Shown: piece after piece, positions 40,008 through 50,999 of the stretch | Layout of the letters: every line of letters begins with the position of its first letter | Numbering within the stretch: the stretch's first letter is position 1 | Assembly (NCBI GenBank): GCA_036897445.1 | Contig: JAYMTL010000020.1 | Coordinates: 62,001-126,000, forward strand | From: Pelargonium tetragonum | Taxonomy: Eukaryota > Streptophyta > Magnoliopsida > Geraniales > Geraniaceae | DNA length: 64,000 nt | Direction of reading: 5' to 3' | Program-made: the position numbers and the translations under genes | The notes under the pieces: model-generated | Databases searched by the model: none | What the model was told of the DNA's origin: nothing | Seen by the model: only the letters and a program-made list of their open reading frames with translations

Positions 40008-40022
40008 TCGGAGTTGAACCTT
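40008..40022 (-). pseudogene. tRNA B-box-like motif
   Basis: GGTTCAACTCC on the minus strand (40010-40020). No D-arm is evident beyond it. It belongs to the same minus-strand cluster as 39833-39892. Confidence 0.2.
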
Positions 40023-41154
40023 AGAATAAGAGACTTTAAGGAAACAAATAATTTAGCAATACACCTAAGAAAAATAACTAATGAAGAAACTTCATACTAA
40101 AAATTAGGGAATAACCTCTTATAAGACTGCTAGTTTCCAAAATAAGTTTATTTGAAAACATTAATTTCAAGGCCCTTAGAGTAGTTTTGTACCTAAAATC
40201 TATATTTCATTAGGGTATACTGGCTTATCTCTTATACAGGAACTTTATACAAAGCTTTTACTAGGAGCAAGACTTTACCGATAGAAGACTCCTAAAAATT
40301 TCAGTAGACAAAAAAAAGGAAAATCCAATCGAATCAAAGAACACAAGGTAAAATCTAAATAAAAATTAGGAAACCTTCTAAATTGTAAGTTTTTCTGAGT
40401 ACTCTAATGAAAACCAATACCTCGTCTATGTAGGATAAAGGGAACTTCTGAAATAGACTCGTCTGGAAAGAAAGCTATACATAGTGGGTAGTTTTTCAAA
40501 TATATTAGTATAATGTAGCTGTTGGATTCTGTTCAATAAAGAACTAACTAAGGGTGGCGCTTATGATAATTGATATAAGAATTCCGTTCAGCAAATACAC
40601 CCCTATTAGAGGGACAGCCGTATACAACTATTTTTCTGAGTTCCCTCTTATCCCGGATAAAATCTTTGGTTACTTTATGACGGACAGTAGTTACTATGTC
40701 TGCATTAAATAGCCTTTGAGGCTGGGATCAGTAAAGGTTTACCAATTTCTTAGAATGAGATCTTGTCAAGTACACAAACTAAATCTGAACACTATATAGT
40801 AAGAATTTACCCAATTGAATTATATAGAATAGGGTAACACTTGCAAACAAAAAAACATGTATACTACTCCTAATTGACCATGAACTAGCACCTTTTTTAA
40901 CTTTAGAGTGGAACATTGGTGGAAACACTTCAGTCTATCATTAAGCTTTTTAATATTAAAAACCTAAGACTATATATTTCTTACTAAAGAAATTTGAAAG
41001 GAGTCTAAGGGGAATCTAACAACAGCCTATAATTTGCACTACAAAGGGGGTTCTTTTCCATGAGTTTTTGAGATATCGAACAATAATAATACGGACTATA
41101 CTCTAGACAAATAATATAGAAGCAAAGGCTTCGGGGATTTGTATAATTAACAGC

Positions 41155-41208
41155 ACATTTGAACCTTTGGTTTACGGCAATTTAAGTCACTGCTCTATCT
41201 TGAGTTGT
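41155..41208 (-). pseudogene. tRNA-like remnant
   Basis: The minus strand reads CAACTCAAGATAGAGCA (41191-41207) as a D-arm, then TTAAATT where an anticodon loop would fall, and GGTTCAAAT as the T-loop (41157-41165). Stems are incomplete. The anticodon cannot be assigned safely. Confidence 0.3.
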
Positions 41209-42049
41209 ACGAGACCCTTTGTAAGACTCTATTAAGAGAAGGGGTAGTAAAGATTTTTTACATGGGTTAAAAACACTTAGATAAAAAACCAAGGGGCGCA
41301 CCAGGCATCACCCCGGACAAGTGATTTATAAACTACAGAGATACGGAAGTAGCCCATTAGGTTAAGTAGCTCGGTTAGTTCTTTATTTTTGGTTTTATGC
41401 TATTCTCATCGCTAAATAGAACGTAAAAGTCTTGGTAATTTAGAAAAAAAGACTTAGTGTGATCGAAGCTAACAAAAATCGTATAAGAAAAAAGATATGT
41501 AAGTTATATTTATGGAGCAACCATCCCCTATAGTACTAACCTACAGGAGTATCTATGTCACATCTGACCCGTGTTCTACTGAACTTCAATCTCTTTCACA
41601 GTATATAATATACAAAGACTTTTATTATCTCAGCATTGTATTTTTATAATGAAACTTTTTCCATAGTTAAAATAATAGAGAAATTCTACGGCTACATACT
41701 ATAGAATGGGATATAATTAGCATTTTTAATGTCAACAGTGGTAGGCATCCGGATATTCACAATAACGATCTAGGCTAATTCTAATGGATTAAAGTGAGAT
41801 AAAATTCATAGAAAAATCCGTCGGGAATTCCGTTTGGAAAACTCTGTTTTTATGTACCCTGTAATATTCATTTTATACCTCAAATACTCCATTTTAGTAT
41901 GTATAGTATGGTAGTCCCTATCCAAAATTTAGATTCTTCCTATGGGATACCTTATTAGTTATAATCTTTCTTAAGAGTACGAGCAATTCCCATTACATTA
42001 TTTGTCAGCCAAAGCTTGCCTTAACCAGCTTAACTAGGATTATATTGCC

Positions 42050-42106
42050 TAGACTGGGTTTGAACCAATGACATGCAATGGCTCGACGAGGCGCTCTACC
42101 ACTTAT
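42050..42106 (-). pseudogene. tRNA-like remnant with intact T-arm
   Basis: The minus strand has a D-arm GTGGTAGAGCGC (42091-42102) and a T-arm ATTGGTTCAAACCCAGT (42053-42069) whose five stem pairs close with one G-U. TTGCATGTC precedes the T-arm as in alanine or methionine tRNAs, but the anticodon stem is scrambled and the acceptor stem does not pair. Confidence 0.45.
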
Positions 42107-42177
42107 ATTATAATTTAAGGGGATACCCGGCGTAGTAACGGGGTATGAACAGGGACTTATTTAACTTTCGCTGGGCT

Positions 42178-42192
42178 AGAATTTGAACCTTA
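42178..42192 (-). pseudogene. tRNA B-box-like motif
   Basis: AAGGTTCAAATTC on the minus strand, 75 bases beyond the preceding tRNA-like remnant. Nothing else of a tRNA is visible. Confidence 0.2.
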
Positions 42193-42375
42193 ATTAAATA
42201 GGCGTACTTGAATTCAGGTTTTAGCCCTAAAATTTTTTCAACATCTACAAAACCTCGGAATTGAAGAGATTGAAATTACTTAGATAAAGAAAGACTTTGC
42301 TTAAACCTAGGAACAGGAAAGTGCTAGAGACTGCTGGGGGCTGTCTATTAACTTACTACTTTAAATCCATTTTAC

Positions 42376-42433
42376 ACGCGGCAAAGCAAGGTGCTTTTGA
42401 AACAAGTGTTCTTAGGTTCGAATCCTGTAGGCA
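42376..42433 (+). pseudogene. tRNA-like remnant on the plus strand
   Basis: TTAGGTTCGAATCCTGT (42412-42428) is a near-complete T-arm with four stem pairs. Upstream, GCAAGGTGC and CTTTTGAAAC occupy D-arm and anticodon-loop positions (a UGA or UUG reading is possible). It is the only member of the 37.5-42.4 kb cluster on the plus strand. Confidence 0.35.
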
Positions 42434-42439
42434 TTAATT

Positions 42440-45400
42440 TATAGCCGAATTGCATAAGTTCGTGTAAAAAAATTTTTATAACACGGAGATTCTGATAGAT
42501 TTTTATTTAGGTATTACTTAAAAGGAGATTCTCGCCCAGTTTAGGTTCCATTCGACAAGTCAATTCTTAATGGGACAGTCGCTTATTCATATGCTCTCTA
42601 GAATTTTAGCTCTTAGCATTTCTAACCAACATATTGAATTAACACGTTAATCTGGATATCCTGGGCTAAAAAGGGATTTCACTACTCGTCGTCAGATTAG
42701 AGCGAGGTATTTAACAAATACAAGGAGAAATGAAATTCAGGCGTAAGGGTTCCTATAAGATCTGCAATAAAGGTGTAGGCTATTACTTTACTAGACCTTG
42801 AGAATCTAATGAAAAGGGTCCTTGCTCTTAGAGTATAACATCTTTAAAGAGTTTTATTCTTTTCGAGAATTAAAAAAAGTCCCTTAACCTTAATAAAATA
42901 GACTTTTAAGTTGTAGTATAATAGTCCGGATTCTTTTATAGGTTTTCCGTCTTAGTTAGAATTTCCCATATAGGATATATCTTCAGCATCTAAAAAGTTA
43001 AAGGGATAGGAGCCCCTTGTACGAAATAAAAGGGCTTGTAACTCAGGATTTTCACTATAAATTAGCTCTCATTTTTTTTTTTCTAAGATAAGTACCTAGA
43101 CTAGATAAATATATATATATATAGTTTTTCAGGCCGTAGCCAAGCTATAAAGTACCGGCTTTTAGTATTCCCCGTTTAACGGACAATCTATTCTTAAAAT
43201 AGTTAAAGATCCCTAATTGTTTGAGTGATACTATACTCAAACTCAATTAGCTGGCTTTTTATTATAGAGCAAAAAATGTTAAGATCAATTCGAGTAAGTT
43301 AAAGCGTGAAGTTTAGCAAAGCAAATAAGTTATAGAGTTCAAGTACTATCATAATTTAAATCCAGAAGTTTTAAGGCACTCTATTATATAACCGGTGTAA
43401 GAAGGTCTATATTATTTCGTATACAGGAATTTGATTTACTCAAGATCCTGCTTAGTCTTGTGTAAACGTTACAACTTCCCTTATAAAATATCTTATCACT
43501 ATACTATAATAAAATAAGAAACGGACCCCTTATTTAGTAGTTTAAGAAAACCCTCTTATGATAGAGAAGATCCGGACTAGTTTTAAACCCCAAATGTATT
43601 CTCAATATTTGGAAAGGGGTTAAAGTCTCAGTACTTAGTACGTTGTATTGAATGAGTTTTCAACGTTTTAACACGGGTGGGTATAGCCGACTAATTTGCA
43701 GTTCTTTTTTTAATGCTCAAAGCGGGTCCGGGGCTACCCTTTGGTGTAACTGAGTCTTCGAAGAGAATATTACTGTTTATAGACTTTTGCTTGTCATACT
43801 ATAGAACTTTTCGAGCTTTGTAACAAAAAGTGAGTGCTCCGGGAAAGATCTCAAGGCATATCGAGGGTTCCTATTATTTGTGCAGCGTTGGGCTTCCTTG
43901 TTCTGTAAAATTTTTTGTTTACCCTCCGTTCTTAGTTACGGGTTACCTAATTTATTTTGTGAATGTTCTGTCATTTAAAAATTATGAATAAAGAGGCTTT
44001 GCTAGCCAGTAAGTAGTTTTTTCTAAGTAAGAGCTTATCTGCTCTGTGTATTTAATAATTTAATATTAGTTGAAGGCTCCTTAAAGGACAAGTCTTTTGC
44101 TATTCTTAGACGGGGAGTTTAGGCCTTTACTAAACGAAGTAAACAGAATTTCAGTAGCTATAGAATTTCTCGGTATATTCAGCTTATCCTAACTGAATAA
44201 AGAACTAGTTAACCTTACTATGGTATAGTGTTTGTTATAGATAAGATTAAAACTTGCAGCAAGCTGTAGTAGAAAATACCTTAGGTTAAGTCCTGCAAAG
44301 ACTGACTACTTTATGCCCTATTCTAGTCTATAAACCTGAAATTTCTTCCTTTTTTCAAACTACCCGCTCCGGAAATTAGGAGGAACCCTTTTCAGTAGAA
44401 AACAGGGAGCTTTTCTTATACTTGTAATTCTGAGACTTGAAAGATATTTATACCACTGAAGGCTGCCAAAGATATACGGCACACTTTTTTAATTCTAATA
44501 CTGCCCCCTAAAACTTTTATTCGCCTCATAAGCACTTGCACCGGCTTTTATTAAGTCTAAGCGCCCAAAAGATAGCGTAGAAATATATCAAAAGGCCAAA
44601 ATTCTTTCTAAAAATCTTTATTCTTTAAACTAAAAAAAGACCCCTTGATTCCTTGTCTCAAGAATTGTACCCAAGTTAGAGCTGGTTTGGAAAGGGCTCA
44701 TATTATATAAATGTTATTTAGGATTGCTTAGAGTTATCAACTGAATTTATTCAAAACATATAAACCGCAGGGGGTCTGGAGGAGCCTTGTCAGTGCGTAC
44801 TTAATAAGAACTATCCATGAAAACTAAAAGTTTCTAATAGAAATAAGGGCAGAAATAGATGAGGAATACCCCTCTATACTATATGATTTGACTTGATCCT
44901 GACAAAAGAGGGGGGGTTTACTAAAAGATATGGGTATCGCAAAGGATATATATATATCTAATATTCAAAGAATCCGAAAGCTCATTTGTGTTAGAAGAGT
45001 TGCCAAGGGAATTCCTGTAAGTATAAATAATGCTAACATCTAAAAATTTTTCGCTTATTTTATTTGTGAAGAATGCTTTGGCTAAATGAGAATTCTTGCC
45101 TTTTAAGTTTAAGTAAGATGTTTGGTTTTAATGCCTAGGGAAAGAAGTCTCTTTTTTATATACTAGAGTCCCATCCCAAGTCTAATAAAGCAAATTTAGA
45201 GGCTCCTCGAGAAGCACTACCTTCTTTTTCTACAAAGACACTTGTACAAAACAAAAACTCATTTATCCATACTCATGGATATTTCTTAAATACCAGGATC
45301 CTGCACCGAAAACTCTCTAAAAAAGTAGCATCCAATCTTGTATATCTCGAGCTATGGAACTTCCCAATATATGTAACAAAAGATTAAGAAATAAACTCTT

Positions 45401-48275
45401 ATCTTAAGTTTTTATTTAACCCCGTCTTGTCCAGGTCAACAAAGTTAGCAAAAAAATCTTTGTCAAATAATTAATAAAGTAATACTTAAAGGATGTCTTT
45501 AAATAAAACCCTCCGGATTACTTTCTACTCCCCAGATAGGGCTTAATTTTTATACACTCAGTTTAATAAGGACAATTCTAAAAGGAAAAGCCCTTTTCTC
45601 AGTATCATCTAGACAATTATTAGTCGGGAGTGGCAAGAGAGGTCGCTCATTAGCTTTTACTGGGTCTATTTAAGGGTTACGCCATGAATGACAAGTAATA
45701 AGGAAGTCGCTTTGGATCAGATTTAATCTCAAAAACCCTAACAGAGGTTACTTTTTTTCTATTTAGTCCCAGATCTATCTTCCAGGATACTCTTACTTCT
45801 TAGCCGGGGCCTCCTCTTTCAGATTCTTCAGTTGCTCTTGCCCCTCTACACTATCTTACTTAACTGAAAGCTGGAGCAAGTCTGTATATAACTAAAACCT
45901 TTCTTATTCTACACTCCATCACATAAAAAATCTTCTTAAGTATTAGGACCTGCCACAAGAAAAAGAAATATAAAATACAAAGGATACGCTCGTTTTTTAG
46001 TTATGCTTGCCTAAGCACTAAAAAAGAATTAGCATAAAGCCTCTTAATTTTATGTTTTTATCTGCAATGTATGCGATATTCGTAGAATAATCAGAGGCTT
46101 TTCGTAATTAGATTGGAGCTCTCCTATTAGTAAGTAGATATATTGAATTTCTTCAAAGATTGTAGAAGTTATGACTTAACCTAGGGTAGAGTTGTAAGTA
46201 GGAATCCTACGAACCTAAAGAAAAAAGTTTGCTTAATTAGGACTTCCCTTAGAGCTTGTGTGGGGTTACTTTAGAGTTTTTTTATACATGGAATTTGAAA
46301 TTTAGTTATTTAGAAATTAGACTCTCTTTTTATACGGAACAGGTTTTAGGATGCTATGCTTTTTACAAGGGTTTCCGCGAAGTTATAGTAGATTACATAA
46401 AATTAGTCTCTCCCTTTTTGAATTATTACACGCGCTCATTCCTTACTTTAAGTATTTGGCAGTTCAGTGGCTAGCCGAGTTAGAAAAGAAAAGGGTATAA
46501 CCATGTGACTTTTTAGCAAGTTTGTGCTTGAAAGCTTCACTTCAGGTCAGGATTTTGACTACGTAGATACGAATAAAAAAACTAACTAAATATATGGACA
46601 TAAAGCCCTTTGCTTTAAAAGTGTTATATAACTATATATATATAAACTCAAACTCTACGGACCCTTATTGCACCGGCCTCATTAAAAAGTAAGGCGCCTT
46701 GATAAACCTAAACTCTCTTTATTAGGAATAGAGCTTGCTACTAAACACTACCCAGTAACAATAGCTTAATAAAAAAGAATAATTAGCAGCCCATTTCAAT
46801 TCTATATCGAGTTACTCGAGCAGAAAAGAAAGCGGTAGAAACCCCTTGTAACTAGGAATTCTACAGTTCATAAAGATTACGTAAATTTCCTTGCTTTAGT
46901 CCTTTACTATCTTACTCGTTTGGTTTCCTTATCCTTACTAAGATCCCTTTCCGGATTGGGTGTTTTTTGTGTTATATAATTAAGTCTTTTTTGACTCTTT
47001 CCTGACCTGACATATTCTATATTCATTTTAGGAAACTCGTTTATTTTACACAATACTTTAACGTATTTAAGATTTTTCCTATTTATATAAGTCTTTTCCT
47101 TAGGTCTTAGCCTAGTTAAAAAGTATAGTTAAGGGGATTCTATATTCGGGATTCCGTGCCAGTTTATTAGATTTTTTACAAGTTCTCTAAGAGGAGTCAC
47201 TACAAATTTAGGGAGCAAGTCAGAGGGGGAATAACAAAGGGGTAAACCTGTAAGGAATAGAAAAGAAAGGAAAGAAAGTACTCATTTTGATTCAAAGTGC
47301 GGGATGCTTGCTTGTATAGCAGCCTCTAGAATTTAGGATTAAGGGATTGACTAACGAATAGGTAAAATCTAAGTATTTAAGTATAAGGAAAGGCTTGCCA
47401 AAGTCGTTTGTTTGCAATAAAGACCGGGGAATAAGATCTAAGGAATTTTTCCGAGTATCCAGGGGTTTCCAATCTAGAAGTATCCCTTTTATATTAAATA
47501 TTATTAGTAAAATATCTTATTAAGTTTCCACTGGGCTGTCTCTAATCCTGGGATCGTTTTCTGTAGAGAGGAAGAGAGAGTCGTCTTTCCGCATACTTTT
47601 AGCTCACTATAAGCATATAAAAACTTAAAGAAGTTGCTTCTCCTGACAAAAATGAATTTAACTAAAGATAGGGTTCAAACTACTTTTTAAAATTTAATAG
47701 AGAAAAACTGCTGTGAAAGGCTGGATTGGTACTACTAGTTAGAAATTGTAGCTTTGCGGTCAAGGAGAGTAAACAAAATTATAAGACTTAGATTTTAAAG
47801 TAGTACTTACCTTTTAATAGGAGGGCGGACCAAAAAAACAGATATACTAAACACCGTTCAAATGTGGGGCAAGATGAATAGTATAAGTGGGAATTGGCGA
47901 TATGTACACCTATTATCTTCTAATTAGGTAATTCTTGTATACCTAAGGAGTAAACTTGACAGTACAACTTTTTATTAGAATTCTAAATTTTCGTTCCAAA
48001 CATTTTAGAATATCACTCCTATGGTTTTTTTAGAATAACTGCGGTTTCTATATACTACACAGCTTTTTGTTTTTCTACAATTCCAATACTAGTGTTTAAG
48101 CTAAAAGTTACTCTTATAAGTAAAAAGTAATATCTTATCCAAGGAAGAGCAGACTTAACTTCAAATAAGTACTTATGTACTAAACTCAGGTTTATAATGT
48201 AAATAGATTTTATAACAAAGAATAAATTTTTACACTCGACACAAAGCGGAATCCACTCTAAAAGTGTAACTCTAG
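42440..48275. other. No gene seen; simple repeats
   Basis: Contains TA runs at 43109-43123, about 44946-44957 and 46633-46644, and an 11-T tract at 43072-43082. A pyrimidine-rich block at 45760-45960 resembles the minus-strand block at 18640-19035. The plus-strand open frame at 46256-46474 is Phe/Leu/Tyr-rich, as expected of an accidental frame. Confidence 0.45.
43109..43123. repeat. Short (AT)n microsatellite
   Basis: Fifteen bases of alternating AT, about 26 bases after an 11-T tract. Confidence 0.6.
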
Positions 48276-48277
48276 CT

Positions 48278-48342
48278 ACGATTTGAACCCGCGCTCGTTA
48301 TCGTTAGGTTAAAAGCGCGCTGTTCTACCAATGGATTGCAAC
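48278..48342 (-). pseudogene. tRNA-like remnant, lysine-like
   Basis: The minus strand reads TCCATTGGTAGAACA (48321-48335) as a D-arm, CTTTTAAC (48308-48315; UUU would be lysine) at the anticodon position, and CGGGTTCAAATC (48280-48291) as T-loop. The anticodon and T stems do not close. It resembles the element at 21530-21600 in having CTTTTAA between its two boxes. Confidence 0.4.
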
Positions 48343-49676
48343 ATAGCTTACTATATACAAGATATAAGTTAATGCTCCATTTTCAGGAAAGCAAAGACTA
48401 ACCCTAAAGGAAGACCCTTAAAATTATCATACTGTCAGTTGCTTGGTCACCTTTTATTCAATTGGCTTTCTTTTTTCCAAAACCTGTGCGTTCTAGAAAC
48501 AAGGGTCAAGTTAGTTATTTAGAATTGAGATTAGCTGCATTGCTTGACACCAATGTTTACTCATTAAGTTTAGCTTTAGAGATACTCAGCTTAATATCCT
48601 CCTTTTTAGCTCTGAAATAAAAATATGTAAAGAAGTAAGACTCATAAAGGACACAAAGATTAAGATTTTATAAGTTAAGAACTCTTGCATAAGGATAGAG
48701 TCAGATACTTGTTACTTTAGAGGCCCTCTTCAATGAAAGGAAAGTTCCATTTTAATAGATAGAAGGAGACCCTTATGTCATAGATGTAAAGGAAAAATTT
48801 ATAACAAGCGGGAGAACCCCGAACCTTCCCTCGAGTATCCTTGCGGATTACACTTTTTTTGAAAGAAACTGACTTAAAAATTTGCCGGAAAATGAGTACA
48901 ACTACACGTTATAACAAAGTAAGTCCCATTCAAAGGAATTTTGCTTAGAATAACTGTAAATTTACTAATACAAAAACTGAGAAAGTTCCTGAGATAGATT
49001 GGGAGGAATACCTTTTGCAATCAAATAAAAATTACAAAATCATTTGGATTAAAACTTTTCTACTTTAAATGCCTAGAAAACCTTTGAATCGGTAACTTAT
49101 ATTTGTCTTTTAATTTAGCTTTACACGACGCTATTTAGCTACTCTTTTTTTTAGTAATGATATATAAAGTTATAGGGTTTCCTGCCTTTAGTTAAGAGAT
49201 CTAATAATATTCAGGGTTGATATAGTATAAGGGAAAGCAGTATTTAGACTTTTAGAATATGAGACAAGTTAGAAATGGAATTTTGTGTAAAAAACAAATT
49301 ATCCCTATTTATTAAAACGTAAGTAGTAACCTGAATGCCGCTATACTCTTAATAGGAAATCCTTTAATTCCCCTCTATCTTCTTTTCCCTTAATGATGCA
49401 AACCTAGTAGATTCTTGACTCTTATACAATTTTTTGTACTAAGTAATATATGAACAATTTACCGAGCATTCTCCAATTGAACAATCCAAGCACTAAGAAT
49501 TCTTGATATTTAGCTCAGATTTGGGATAACAAGGCAATTCTCTTTTTCTTTTCCTTGGCCTATTATAAAAGTGATTTGACTTTTCGAAAACGAGGTTATA
49601 AATCATGTAAAAAGTACAAAACTTACAAAAAGTAAGCAAAAAAGGGGGCACTTCCTTATTAAAAGTACATTAATCG

Positions 49677-49740
49677 CCGGACTTGAGCCTGCTGCTGCTA
49701 GCTTAAAAACGCAATGTTCTACCGCGGAGTTAAGTAGGTC
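49677..49740 (-). pseudogene. tRNA-like remnant, 5' half well preserved
   Basis: From 49739 downwards the minus strand reads ACCTACTTAACTCCGCGGTA, which closely follows the acceptor strand and D-arm of bacterial/plastid-type elongator methionine tRNA, then TTTTTAA at the anticodon position (more like lysine) and GGCTCAAGTCC as a T-loop. The 3' acceptor strand does not pair with the 5' one. Recognition of the methionine-type 5' end is from memory and may be coincidental. Confidence 0.35.
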
Positions 49741-50284
49741 AAAGAGAATAAAATAAGGGTTCTTTTATAAGATAATGCTTTGGGAAAGGAAAGAGGTTTG
49801 ACCTTTTTTACGTTAATATAAACAAATATTAGCTTTATAGAACCAGGGGGATCCCCTTTCTTTTTTCGTCGACATGAAATTGAGAACTTTTCTTGTTTGG
49901 GCTGCTAATTAGGTTTCTTACTTACTTCGTGAATGAAAAAGGAACTGTAACTCTAATACAAAAACAAAAAAAGAGTCTAATTTCCATTTGTTCCCGATTT
50001 TCCTAAGAGTTAATTGGTTAGGCTCTTTTTTGTAGACCAAAAATTCAATTAAAGATCTTTTTCTATTCACAGTTAAATCTTAAGTCTTTTCCGAGGACTT
50101 CTCACTAAAGCTCTATTGTTTTTATAACAGGATCCGGGTTATCCATTAGACAAAGTATTAAAAAGAGACATTAGTTGTACCAATTCAAGTGTAATGGAAA
50201 CCAACAAAGGGCGGCCCTTTTGGATTGTTAACTATCTAGCTATTTCGTGGAATACTTCAAAACAAGACCCTAATAAAAAACTAA

Positions 50285-50342
50285 AACGATTCGAACCCTC
50301 GCCATGCCGGTTCCAAAAACCGGTGCTTTAACCACTCGAAAT
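50285..50342 (-). pseudogene. tRNA-like remnant, glutamine (UUG)-like, best preserved
   Basis: The minus strand has a D-loop GAGTGGTTAAAGC (50326-50338), a perfect five-pair anticodon arm CCGGT-TTTTGGA-ACCGG (50307-50323) with TTG in the anticodon position, then GCATG as in many glutamine tRNAs, and a T-loop GGTTCGAATC (50288-50297). The T-stem is short of a pair and the acceptor stem is not recognisable. Of all the tRNA-like pieces here this is the one most likely to come from a real tRNA gene. Confidence 0.5.
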
Positions 50343-50379
50343 TAAGTCAAAGAAAATCTAGAAACCAGAACACTTCTTC

Positions 50380-50600
50380 GTAACCTCCATAACTTTCTTT
50401 AGAGATGTACTTTTCTTAGTTGTAGTACGTTTCTTATGGAATAGACTCTTCCTAAGGGGATACCCTTTATTATCTTATCGATGTTATGGGTCTTCTTGTT
50501 GCCTGCCAAAATCTTGGTCCCTGTAGCTATTGTCTTATACTTTACTATACTTATTGTAGTATTCTTAATCTCTAGGAGAATAGCTTCTAGATAATTATAT
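50380..50600 (-). repeat. Purine-rich block on the minus strand
   Basis: The plus strand is CTT/TCT-rich; the minus strand is AAG/AAC-rich and carries GAAGACCCATAAC (50483-50495), shared with 10475-10487. Over about 50 codons one minus frame is open in the standard code and would be strongly basic, but it lacks an ATG at its start. It is probably a decayed copy of the same element as 54600-54980. Confidence 0.3.
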
Positions 50601-50999
50601 ATATATTGTATTTCTATCTTTCTATTAATTAGTATTACTTAGTTATGGAATAAAAGTCTAATTAGAGGAATTGTCTTCTATAGTATATATATATCGAAAT
50701 ATCCGATCTCTTCCCTTCTTTTTATTTGTACAAGGGAGGCTTAAAAGAGTTTATATCTGAATTTTAGACGAGTAAATTCCCTTATAAAAAAAGAGAAAAT
50801 CCTATCTAAAAAAATCTTTCTGGAAATCCCCATAAGTCAAAAGTAATGAATAATCGATATTCCCAAAATTGTTAGGAAAGAGCTCCGATCATGGCTACGT
50901 AGGGTATCCCGGATAATATTAATCAAAACGAACTTAACTGACCAGAGTTTTAGCTTATTAACGAAAAAAGTAGGATTCCTATTGGTTCCTATATTTAAA

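Noticed and set aside
46256-46474. A 72-codon forward frame with an aromatic-rich product.
   Set aside because: The composition is that of AT-rich noise; it opens at a GTG with no supporting context and no recognisable domain.
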